The position numbers were made by a program, and so were the translations under genes. Shown here in pieces: positions 26,839 through 34,657 of a stretch of DNA of 64,000 nt (position 1 is the stretch's first letter; every line of letters starts with the position of its first letter). The notes beneath the pieces are model-generated. The model did not search any database, was not told where the DNA came from, and worked only from the letters and a program-made list of their open reading frames with translations. Source of the DNA: Persicitalea sp963803495 (GTDB lineage: Bacteria > Bacteroidota > Bacteroidia > Cytophagales > Spirosomataceae); assembly GCA_963803495.1 (NCBI GenBank), contig CAWDMP010000002.1, positions 2,232,001-2,296,000 of the forward strand, given 5' to 3'.

Positions 26839-28653
26839 TCAGTTTTCTTTCAAATAAGACTTGAAGAACTCGTGGAATTCTTTGATGGCCCACATTCGAT
26901 CAGACAGCAGCTCGGCGTACTCGTAATTTTCATCTTTCTGCACTTCCAGGATGTCCTGCTCCACCTGTTCGAAATCAATGAAGGCGAGATGGGGGTCGTT
27001 TTTAAATGTTTCCAATTCGGGCAGGAACAGCTTACTTCTGGCTTTGGTTTGGCTCATGATGTGCGCGTGAAAAGCCGGATCGTCCTTGGACTCCTTCCAG
27101 CGCACGCCCTCCGGCAGCAGGCCCGCGCTCAGCTTTCGGAGGATAATCCTGGAATAATGGCTTTCATCGAGCAGGGCCTTTGACGGAATTTTCAGCATGT
27201 ACTCGACGATCCGCCTGTCGACGAGCGGGTAGCGGTATTCCACGCCGCGCTTGTAGCCCAGCACCGACCACACCTCCGTCCGCTCGGCAAACTGCCGACT
27301 GAGCAGGTACCCCAGGTGCAAATCCCGGCGACCGCGATAACGATAGACGTACCCCAAAGTGGGCGGGTGACTAGTCTTGTACGCTTCCTTCAGGTACCGG
27401 CACGATTCGGCCAGGCCCCGGCGCGATGCAGACGAGAGGCGCCCGATCGCCGGAAAAAAAATGCGGCCCGTCAACGTACGGTACAGCTTCCTTAGCCGGG
27501 ACAGCGGGCTTAATTTGAAAAACGACCGCCAGTCGAGCGAAAACAAAAAATCCGAGGCCATTCCTGCCTCTCCCTTGCTGATGAACTCATCACCGCCCCA
27601 ACCGCTGAATATGAGGTTGGTACCGCGGTTTTGTGCCAACTCGATGGTTTTCACTTCGGGCAAGTACCCCTGGTACGCTATGAAGTTGTTGGCCACGGCG
27701 ACCACGTCTTTAAGTTCCATGTCGATGTAGACGGGGATCAGATCGGCCATCGCGCAGGTTTCGGCGATCAGATCCCGTTCGTCGTAGGGCAGCGCGTCGG
27801 AATCATAACGAGCCGGCGACCACGAATAGCCGTAGAACGCCGCCTGATGTGGGTACTCCCGGCGCGCCAGGGCCGCCACCATGCTGGAATCCAGGCCGCT
27901 GCTCACGTGTGCTCCCGCGCGGAACCGCGGGCTGCTGCGAATGCGGACGGCATCGGTCAGGAGCGCGTCCAGGTCGATGAGCATTTGCTCGGCCGATAGG
28001 GAACGGTCGGTGCGTATGCGCTCGGGCTGCCAGTAGCTGTGCTCGATCACCTGCCCGTTTTGGTACGATACGCCATGGCCGGGCGTCACTTTCCTTACTT
28101 CGGGGTGGTAGGTCTGGCGCTCGTCGATAAACTTAAAATTGCCCAGGAGGCGTTCGATGTTGATTTCCTTCTCGTGGAAGACCCGGCACAGAGCCACTAC
28201 ATCGGACGAAAAGTAGAAATCCGGGTCTTTCTGGTAAAAAGCAATCGGCTTTACGCCCAAATGGTCCCGAAACACGAGCACCGGCGCCTGGTGCGGTGGG
28301 TAGATGACGAGGGCGTAGTCGCCGTTCAGATCCTCGACGAACGAAGTACCTCGCACCGAATAAGCCCGGGCAATCAGCGTCGGGTCCGGCGGCTGGTAAC
28401 CGGCTATGCCCAGGGTACCGAGCAATTCAGCGCGGTTGTAAATCTCGCCCCACAGCAGTACCAGCAGCCCGCTTTCCGGGTCGATGTACAGGAAATCCTC
28501 CACCGTATGAGGAAGCCGGGGGTCGAGGAAAAAACCACCCGAGAAATCGCGGTGGGAAACAGGATGGTGAACGGCGGTTTCCCACGCGATCGACTTTTGG
28601 AGGCGTTTCAGGGCGTTTTGATCACCCTCTTCCGAGATAAGACCGTAAATCAT
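26839..28653 (-). CDS. Asparagine synthetase-like lasso cyclase (protein C)
   Basis: A 604-residue asparagine-synthetase B homologue. The N-terminal glutaminase-like domain begins MIYGLIS and lacks the nucleophilic Cys2 of true glutamine-dependent enzymes. The C-terminal synthetase domain keeps the ATP PP-loop (SSGLDSSMVAAL) and LIFSGWGGDEFISKG. In lasso pathways this enzyme adenylates the side chain of Glu/Asp 7-9 and closes the macrolactam ring on the core N-terminal amine. The precursor gene ends 16 bp upstream and the B1 and B2 genes flank it. An ordinary asparagine synthetase would be expected to have Cys2, so the cyclase role is well supported by context. Confidence 0.9.
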   Translation of the reverse strand: MIYGLISEEGDQNALKRLQKSIAWETAVHHPVSHRDFSGGFFLDPRLPHTVEDFLYIDPESGLLVLLWGEIYNRAELLGTLGIAGYQPPDPTLIARAYSVRGTSFVEDLNGDYALVIYPPHQAPVLVFRDHLGVKPIAFYQKDPDFYFSSDVVALCRVFHEKEINIERLLGNFKFIDERQTYHPEVRKVTPGHGVSYQNGQVIEHSYWQPERIRTDRSLSAEQMLIDLDALLTDAVRIRSSPRFRAGAHVSSGLDSSMVAALARREYPHQAAFYGYSWSPARYDSDALPYDERDLIAETCAMADLIPVYIDMELKDVVAVANNFIAYQGYLPEVKTIELAQNRGTNLIFSGWGGDEFISKGEAGMASDFLFSLDWRSFFKLSPLSRLRKLYRTLTGRIFFPAIGRLSSASRRGLAESCRYLKEAYKTSHPPTLGYVYRYRGRRDLHLGYLLSRQFAERTEVWSVLGYKRGVEYRYPLVDRRIVEYMLKIPSKALLDESHYSRIILRKLSAGLLPEGVRWKESKDDPAFHAHIMSQTKARSKLFLPELETFKNDPHLAFIDFEQVEQDILEVQKDENYEYAELLSDRMWAIKEFHEFFKSYLKEN

Positions 28654-28669
28654 AACTCGCTCTTAATGG

Positions 28670-28819
28670 TCAGGAGTTTCGTTTTCTTCGGCTTTCTCCG
28701 TTGCTGTTCCCCTGTTCGATTCCTCGTTTGTTACCCAGGCCGTAGGTGTCTTTATTGATGTTCAGCATCTGAACGGATGGTTTCTCCCAGGTTTTTTTGA
28801 CGTGGCTTGATTTGTCCAT
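28670..28819 (-). CDS. Lasso peptide precursor (protein A), 49 residues
   Basis: Small gene located by reading the gap between B2 and C on the minus strand. The leader has W11-x-x-P14 with hydrophobic residues at 16, 19 and 21 and Thr25 at position -2 (MLNINKDTY), the hallmark of lasso leaders. The predicted core starts at Gly27 (GLGNKRGIE), with Glu35 as core residue 9, giving a nine-residue macrolactam ring. The tail QGNSNGESRRKRNS is very basic, has no aromatic residue and ends in Ser. The C-terminal Ser fits phosphorylation by the HprK-like kinase of the cluster. Cleavage site and ring size are predictions. Confidence 0.85.
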   Translation of the reverse strand: MDKSSHVKKTWEKPSVQMLNINKDTYGLGNKRGIEQGNSNGESRRKRNS

Positions 28820-28871
28820 AGCGTTGCGTGTTAAAAAAATTTTGTATGATTGAAGTGAAACTACCTCCGGC

Positions 28872-29291
28872 TCACACCTGGTAGAGCGGCTGGTAAGCCG
28901 CTCCCCGCTCCACCACTTCCAGGTCGCGCGTACCCAGCCAGGCGTGGGCCTTTAATTTTCGTTCGTCGTCGAAGGCCACGCCCAAAAACAACCGGGACGG
29001 AATACGGCGCCGCTGCAACATCCAGCGCGAGGCCATGCTCATCGTCAGGCACTTATTGTTCCAGGGCGTCCCATACCGCGAACGATAAATGGCCTTTTTT
29101 ATTTGGCCCGGACCGGTACCTCCCGGGTTTTCTGCTTCGTGCCGGGTACCTTGCAGCAGCCAAAGGCAGCGCTTGAAGGGTAGTAGGCACAGCGTGATTT
29201 TGGCGGCGTAAGAAAACAAAACCGCTTCCAGCAGCAGGCTTTTGTCCGCGCGGGACAGGCGATTGAATCGAGCTATCATTTTCATAATCAA
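28872..29291 (-). CDS. Lasso peptide biosynthesis B2 protein (transglutaminase-like leader protease)
   Basis: A 139-residue protein with the B2 signature: Cys81 in KCLTMSMASRWMLQRR, then LFLGVAFDDERKLKAHAWL with His116, and Asp123 a little later, forming the Cys-His-Asp triad of transglutaminase-like proteases. It removes the leader from the precursor, exposing Gly1 for cyclisation. Size matches stand-alone B2 proteins rather than B1-B2 fusions. It is preceded by the kinase gene (14 bp) and followed by the precursor (52 bp), all on the same strand. Confidence 0.9.
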   Translation of the reverse strand: MIMKMIARFNRLSRADKSLLLEAVLFSYAAKITLCLLPFKRCLWLLQGTRHEAENPGGTGPGQIKKAIYRSRYGTPWNNKCLTMSMASRWMLQRRRIPSRLFLGVAFDDERKLKAHAWLGTRDLEVVERGAAYQPLYQV

Positions 29292-29305
29292 AAAACAAAC
29301 AAGTT

Positions 29306-30190
29306 TTATGCCATTTTATCGATCGAACCATCCATCGTGTTACCCTGATGGGTACCACCCATCGCCATGATTTGTTGCGCGACAGTGTCCCGTAGTTTCA
29401 TTATAGAGTAATGACTAGGCCTTTTGATTTTGGTCACCGTCAGCCGCTCGCTCATCCTGACGAACTTATCGAGGTAAGTGTGCTCGTTGCCGGGCATCGC
29501 CCGCCAGTACTCTTCCCGGTACATGGCATTGCGCAAGATAGTGAACTTCTCTATTCCGTCCGTCACCGTTTGTATCTGCACGGCCGACTCATCATGCACC
29601 ATCAGCGCGAACACGTGGTGCATGGGCACCAGGCGTTCGTCCGACGAATTCATCGGGAAGTAGTACTTCTCCCCGTCTGGCTCGATTCGTCTCAGTTCCG
29701 TTTCGCTCTGGTTCAGTTGCCTGAGGCTGTCTTTCCAAAGCTTGATGCGATCCGACAGGCTCCAGGCACAGGGCCAGTTCTCTTCAAATACCACGGGCGT
29801 TACATCGTCGGTCAGGAAGGTGGCCCCTTCAAGGCAAAAGGCGGCGGTGAGGGACGATTTTCCCGCCCCCGATTCTCCACAAACCATAATTCCCTGGCCC
29901 TGGAAGGCGAAACAACTGGCGTGCAGCGGCGGTATCATGCGCTGGTGCAGGATCGCGCCGTAGACCGAGCCGTTGAGGTACAGCTCCAATGTGCTGCGGT
30001 CGGCATTGGGGTAGGGAGTTAGGCTTACGTGCTTCCCTTCTTCAATGGTAAATCTTGCCACTTGCGCTATATCCAGCACGAACGCCCCCTCGCTGAAAAC
30101 GAAGCTTTCGGCAGCGCCGGGCGTCGGAGGCAGCACCAGCGCGGTGTCGAGCACCAGAGTAACATCGTCGATGGGAAAGCGGTAGAGCAT
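29306..30190 (-). CDS. HprK-like peptide serine kinase (lasso tailoring, protein K)
   Basis: A 294-residue protein with the P-loop GESGAGKSS (residues 105-113) after PPLHASCFAFQGQGIMV, and LTDDVTPVV, as in the C-terminal domain of HPr kinase. Unlike true HprK it lacks the HPr-regulated N-terminal domain. Such kinases in paeninodin-type lasso clusters phosphorylate the C-terminal Ser of the precursor; here the precursor does end in Ser. The start at 30190 (MLYRFPIDD) is chosen because the upstream extension to 30253 runs back into the MFS gene tail and looks non-native. First gene of the lasso block, 59 bp after the MFS gene. Confidence 0.82.
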   Translation of the reverse strand: MLYRFPIDDVTLVLDTALVLPPTPGAAESFVFSEGAFVLDIAQVARFTIEEGKHVSLTPYPNADRSTLELYLNGSVYGAILHQRMIPPLHASCFAFQGQGIMVCGESGAGKSSLTAAFCLEGATFLTDDVTPVVFEENWPCAWSLSDRIKLWKDSLRQLNQSETELRRIEPDGEKYYFPMNSSDERLVPMHHVFALMVHDESAVQIQTVTDGIEKFTILRNAMYREEYWRAMPGNEHTYLDKFVRMSERLTVTKIKRPSHYSIMKLRDTVAQQIMAMGGTHQGNTMDGSIDKMA

Positions 30191-30249
30191 AATGCCCCGG
30201 CAAGTTACACAAGTTTTTTTTCTTTGGTTCGATCGCTCGAATTTCCCGC

Positions 30250-31464
30250 TCACTTCAAATCAACCCGAAAGCTTCGCCACGCCAGAATGGTGCTGACGAG
30301 CGCCAGCACGGCGCCCATCAGAAGCGGCGCGCCGGGAAAGTACAGCGCGGTGTCGTGCCGGGTGAAGTAGGCGAACAGGCCCGTCATGAGTGGCGGGCCG
30401 ACGATGGCCGTGACGCTTTGCAGGCTCGTGAGGCCGCCCTGCAGTTCGCCCTGCTCGTTGGCGGGTACCTGCGTCGAGACCAGCCCCTGAATCGCCGGGC
30501 CCGCGATGCCGCCCAGGATGTACGGTACCATGAAGACGTACATCATCCAGCCTTCGGAAGCGAAGGCGAAGAGCGTGAAGCCAATCGTGTAGAGTAGCAG
30601 CCCGATGTAGACGCTCCGCTCCTGCCCCAGTTTTGGGATGATGATTCGGATCAGACCGCCCTGAACGATGGCGCTCAACAGCCCGACGGCCCCCAGTGAG
30701 TAGCCGATTTGGGCCTCGTCCCAGGCGAATTTTTCCATCGTGTAGTACGACCACACGCTCTGCACGGCGTGCGAACCGGTGTAGAGCAGCACCAGCGAGA
30801 GGACCAGTCCCGCAATGACCGGAAACTTGCGCAGCTGCCGCAAGGCCCCGGCCGGATTGGCGCGCCGCCAGCTAAAAGGGCGGCGGTTTTCAGGTTTGAG
30901 CGATTCGGGTAGCACGAAGTACCCGTAGAGCCAGTTGACCAGCGAAAGCGCCGCCGCCGCCAAAAAGGGTACCCGCGAGCCGAATTGACCCAGAAGCCCG
31001 CCCACGACCGGACCGATGATAAAGCCCAGCCCGAAGGCCGCACCGATCAGGCCGAAGTTTTGCGCGCGTTTTTCGGGCGTACTGACGTCGGCGATGTAGG
31101 CGGCACCCGTCGTGAAGCTGGCGCCCAAAATACCCGCAAAGAAGCGCCCCACAAACAGCCAGGCAATGGTAGGCGCGTAGGCCAGAAACAAATAATCTAT
31201 CCCGAAACCGAAGAGCGACGCCAGCAGAATCGGCCGCCGCCCGTACTGGTCGCTGAGTCCGCCGATGATGGGGGCAAAGAGAAACTGCACGAAGGCATAG
31301 GTAAAGAGCAGCCAGCCGCCGTACTGCGACGCCTCGCTGAGCGTACCGCCGGTCAGTTCGGTGATGAGCTTGGGGAGTACCGGGATGATGATGCCGATGC
31401 CCGTGATGTCGATAAGCAGGGTGACGAAAATGAAGCCGAGGGCGGCGGGGCGTTTGGCGGCCAT
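30250..31464 (-). CDS. TetA-like MFS transporter
   Basis: A 404-residue MFS antiporter with about 12 membrane helices. It shows TCR/TetA-group features: IIPVLPKLI in helix 1, the loop motif GGLSDQYGRRPILL between helices 2 and 3, and GASFTTGAAYIADVS in helix 4. Members export small molecules by proton exchange. It lies upstream of the lasso kinase gene on the same strand with a 59-bp gap, so it could be co-transcribed and act as exporter or immunity protein. Close TetA-like genes are, however, common housekeeping genes in this lineage. No lasso ABC exporter is present in the window. Confidence 0.85.
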   Translation of the reverse strand: MAAKRPAALGFIFVTLLIDITGIGIIIPVLPKLITELTGGTLSEASQYGGWLLFTYAFVQFLFAPIIGGLSDQYGRRPILLASLFGFGIDYLFLAYAPTIAWLFVGRFFAGILGASFTTGAAYIADVSTPEKRAQNFGLIGAAFGLGFIIGPVVGGLLGQFGSRVPFLAAAALSLVNWLYGYFVLPESLKPENRRPFSWRRANPAGALRQLRKFPVIAGLVLSLVLLYTGSHAVQSVWSYYTMEKFAWDEAQIGYSLGAVGLLSAIVQGGLIRIIIPKLGQERSVYIGLLLYTIGFTLFAFASEGWMMYVFMVPYILGGIAGPAIQGLVSTQVPANEQGELQGGLTSLQSVTAIVGPPLMTGLFAYFTRHDTALYFPGAPLLMGAVLALVSTILAWRSFRVDLK

Positions 31465-31487
31465 GTAATGCGTGGGAAGATTTTTGG

Positions 31488-31495
31488 CAAAAGTA
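31488..31495 (-). promoter_or_regulatory. Possible -7 promoter element for the MFS gene
   Basis: Read on the minus strand this is TACTTTTG, an exact match to TAnnTTTG, 23 bases upstream of the MFS start at 31464. A TTG-type -33 element is not well placed, so the call rests on the -7 element and its position only. Confidence 0.4.
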
Positions 31496-31595
31496 AAGCT
31501 TTCTGGCTAACAACTTTTGCGCAAAAGCATTAGTCTGCATCCGATCTTGTCTTTGTACCCAGAACCCGGTACTTCGTACTAACCACCCCGCCTCT

Positions 31596-33268
31596 ATGAC
31601 CCTCGGACTACAAACCCTCGATTACGCCATTTTTCTCACCTACTTCGTCATCGTGTCCGGCTATGGGTACTGGGTCTATACCCATAAAGGCAAACAAAAC
31701 GGCGACAGCGCCAAGGACTTCTTCCTGGCCGAAGGGTCGCTGACGTGGTGGGCCATCGGCGCATCGATCATCGCGTCCAATATTTCGGCCGAGCAATTCA
31801 TTGGCATGAGCGGGCAGGCTTTTCAGCTGGGCATCGCCATATCAGTGTACGAGTTTTTCGGGGCGGTGTCGCTGCTGATCGTGGCGGTGTACTTCCTGCC
31901 GATGTACCTTAAAAACGATATTTTCACGATGCCGCAATTCCTGGCGCGGCGCTACGACACCCGGCTGGCGACGATCATGGCGGTGTTCTGGCTGTTCCTG
32001 TATATTTTCGTGAACATGACCTCCATTATTTATCTCGGCGCGCTGAGCCTGGAAAAAATGACGGGCTTCGGCTTCATGCTGTGCGCCACCTTCCTGGTGA
32101 TTTTTGCCATCGTCATCACGCTGGGCGGCATGAAAGTGATCGGCTATACCGATGTGATTCAGGTCGTTTGCCTGATTTTTGGCGGACTAGCCACGACGTA
32201 TTTGGCCTTGGGCTTGCTCTCGGAGCGGGTAGGTACGGGCGAAGGGGTACTCGAAGGCCTGAGCATGATCGCCCAAAAGGCTGACAGCCACCTGCACATG
32301 ATTTTCGAGCCCGGTGAATACAGCGTCCACGACGGGCGCGGCGGCTTCATCGACGCCTACAATCAATTGCCGGGCGTGATGATGTTCATCATCGGCGGGC
32401 AGTTCGTCAACAACCTCAACTACTTCGGCTGCAACCAGTACATCACACAGCGCGCCCTCGGGGCCGACCTCAAAACCGCCCGATCCGGTCTGCTTTTCGC
32501 CTCGGTGCTCAAAATGTTCATGCCGCTCATCGTGGTACTGCCCGGCCTGGCGGCTTACGTTTTATTTCAGGAAAACGCCGACCCGGCCATCATCGGTGGC
32601 ATTACGGACGCCGGCCGGGCGGCGTACCGATCGTCAAGCCCGACAACGCCTACCCCGTCCTGCTCAATCTGCTGCCGACCGGCCTGAAAGGCCTGGCTTT
32701 CGCCGCCCTGGTCGCCGCCATCGTGGCAAGTCTGGCGGGTAAGGCCAACAGTATTTCCACCATTTACATGTTGGATATTCACAAGAAATTTTTCAATAAA
32801 AACCTCAGCGAAAAGCAGACCGTGTTCACAGGCCGCATAGCGATTATCGTCGCCTTTGTCATTGCGCTATTGGTGAGTCCGCTGTTGCGCAATTTCGGGC
32901 AAGCGTTCGAGTACATTCAGGTTTACACGGGCTACATTTCGCCGGGAATTCTGAGTATTTTCCTGCTGGGTTTTTTCTGGAAAAAAGCCACCGCCAACGG
33001 AGCGCTGGTCGCCGCGATTCTGAGCGTAGCGCTCTCGGCGCTGATCGAGTACCTGTTCCCGGCTTTCCCCTTCCTCAACCGCATGGGGGTGGTATTCTGG
33101 ATATGCTCGGCGGTGCACATTACCATCAGCCTGGTTCAGTCGGGCGGCAAGGACAATCCGAACGCCTTCGTCGTGCAGCGGGAGTGGTTCAACGTCGCGC
33201 CGTCGTTTCGGTACGGGACAATTGGGGTGGTAGGGTTATTTTGTGTGATTTATTGGATTTTTTGGTAG
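31596..33268 (+). pseudogene. Sodium:solute symporter (SSS family) with one frame break
   Basis: Sodium/sugar-type symporter of about 557 residues. N-terminal helices and the motif DFFLAEGSLTWWAIGASIIASNISAEQFIGMSGQ are typical of SGLT-like SSS proteins. Later segments include GGMKVIGYTDVIQVVCLIFGG and QYITQRALGADLKTA. Near 32630 (IIGGITDAG) the frame shifts by one base. The conserved sequence resumes as PIVKPDNAYPVLLNLLPTGL, then AALVAAIVASLAGKANSISTIYMLDIHKKF, ending at 33268. All family motifs remain, so a sequencing indel in the GC-rich ggccgggcggcg stretch is as likely as true inactivation. The substrate is probably a sugar or myo-inositol-like solute. Confidence 0.8.
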
Positions 33269-33311
33269 AAGGTAGTTTTTAATGAGTGAATAATTTTCAA
33301 CAATAGTTATT

Positions 33312-33968
33312 ATGAAACCTAATCTGTGGATTTATTCTAGCGAAGAAAAAATCAATGAAACAGCCATTTCATTGATTTTATTTGGTGCTAAAATCTTTAA
33401 CGATACGAAAATTATTAAGGAGTTGGATCTACTTGAAAGTTTAAATGACAGATTAGATAACGAAACTCTCGAACTACCTAATGATGAATTACATGAGTTT
33501 ATGTTTGAGTGGTTGGTCGATTGCGTCAAAATATTGATTTTTTTTGAAAACTACATGAAGGCGGAATTAATGGCCAACGGATTTTGTGTTCATAAATTAA
33601 ATAATGAAATCCCTGAATTTAAGAAGTTGGCAAAAAAACAAGGAAGAGAACCCATTCCTATTAGTTTAATCAATTCGATAGAACCTTTTGAAGTCTACAT
33701 TGAAACCGAACAAGTATTTCATAGAGCAATAAAGGAAATAACAATTGGAATCAATGAGATGGTTAGTTCTGATAACTATTTTAAATATTATAAATTTAGT
33801 ATTGATGATCTCTCGTTCTTAAAAGAAATTATTAGATACCGAAACAAATTACACTTTAATGATTCTATAAGTTTTGCAATATCCAGTGAAAAAATAAAAA
33901 GAATAAAGTCAATTAAATTATTTGTAGAAAATTTAATTGAAAATGTTCTTCAAATTCGCGACAATTAA
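33312..33968 (+). CDS. AT-rich orphan gene, possible HEPN-like protein
   Basis: A 218-residue protein of unknown function, lysine- and isoleucine-rich and probably all helical. Base composition is strikingly AT-rich against its GC-rich neighbours, and the tetramer GTAC, frequent elsewhere, is absent. The C-terminal stretch EIIRYRNKLHF contains an R-x3-H / R-x5-H arrangement reminiscent of HEPN ribonuclease motifs, but this is a weak resemblance. No signal peptide or membrane helix. It sits between the symporter (43 bp) and the DUF1456 gene. Likely acquired horizontally; a defence-related role is only a guess. Confidence 0.65.
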   Translation: MKPNLWIYSSEEKINETAISLILFGAKIFNDTKIIKELDLLESLNDRLDNETLELPNDELHEFMFEWLVDCVKILIFFENYMKAELMANGFCVHKLNNEIPEFKKLAKKQGREPIPISLINSIEPFEVYIETEQVFHRAIKEITIGINEMVSSDNYFKYYKFSIDDLSFLKEIIRYRNKLHFNDSISFAISSEKIKRIKSIKLFVENLIENVLQIRDN

Positions 33969-34050
33969 CGATTATCATCTCTTCAAAGGCTAGACTGACG
34001 AAGTCAATACAGATTGTTTCATCAGTGCCGAAGACACTCCCACTGCCCCC

Positions 34051-34533
34051 ATGAACAACAACGACACCCTGCGCCGTTTGCGCTTTGCCTTCGACCTCGA
34101 CGACCATACCATGATGACGCTCTTCAAGAAGGGCGGTTACGAAGCGACCCGCGCCGAAGTGAGCGACTGGCTGAAACAAGAGGAAACCGAAGATTTCCAG
34201 AAGCTCCGCGACACCATGCTGGCGACCTTTTTGAATGGCTTCATCGTGGACAAGCGCGGCAAGAAAGACGGCGAAGAACCCAAGGCCGAGAAAAAGCTGA
34301 ACAACAACATGGTACTGCGCAAGCTCAAAATCGCCCTGAGCATGGACGATACCGATATGCTCGACGTGTTCGCGCTGCCGGGCTTTCACATCAGCAAGCA
34401 CGAAATCAGCGCTTTCTTCCGCAAGCCCGACAACCCGCGCTACCGCGATTGCAAGGATCAGATCTTGCGGAATTTTTTGGTAGGATTGCAGATGAAGTAC
34501 CGCCCGGGGGAAGGGGAAGCTTCGGAGTCTTAG
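34051..34533 (+). CDS. DUF1456 family protein (YehS-like)
   Basis: A 160-residue cytoplasmic protein made of two homologous halves: MNNNDTLRRLRFAFDLDDHTMMTLFKKGG and, about 85 residues later, LNNNMVLRKLKIALSMDDTDMLDVFALPG. Each half ends with an F-x-R/K-x-x-D-x-x-x-Y/F-type segment. This tandem arrangement is that of DUF1456/YehS. The function is unknown. The gene is followed at once by a 65-bp dispersed repeat. Confidence 0.88.
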   Translation: MNNNDTLRRLRFAFDLDDHTMMTLFKKGGYEATRAEVSDWLKQEETEDFQKLRDTMLATFLNGFIVDKRGKKDGEEPKAEKKLNNNMVLRKLKIALSMDDTDMLDVFALPGFHISKHEISAFFRKPDNPRYRDCKDQILRNFLVGLQMKYRPGEGEASES

Positions 34534-34541
34534 TACTTCAA

Positions 34542-34606
34542 CGCGCGTTACAAACAGTATCCACTGCGGCGCGCATTCCGGGGGTTCGCGTCACAGACGC
34601 AAACCA
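34542..34606 (-). repeat. 65-bp dispersed structured repeat, copy A
   Basis: Read on the minus strand this copy aligns without gaps to 49480-49544 (plus), with 56 of 65 bases identical. It begins tggtttgcgtctgtgacgc, which can fold as a GCGTC-TGT-GACGC hairpin, and contains CAGT-GGAT-ACTG. The other copy has CGGT-GGAT-ACCG, a compensatory A-T to G-C change that supports a real stem. It lies between convergent genes. No coding potential is evident. Confidence 0.7.
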
Positions 34607-34632
34607 GGATAGGAAACCGACGGACCGCACTT

Positions 34633-34657
34633 TTGTCAGTCTAAGAGGAGACGAAGA
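34633..34657. repeat. Short dispersed word (ttgtcagtctaag...cgaaga)
   Basis: The sequence ttgtcagtctaagagga..cgaaga directly abuts the stop of the M16 gene. A similar word, ttgtcagtctgagcgga followed later by cgaagacag, occurs at 55105-55148. This looks like a dispersed intergenic element common in Bacteroidota; function unknown. Confidence 0.4.
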
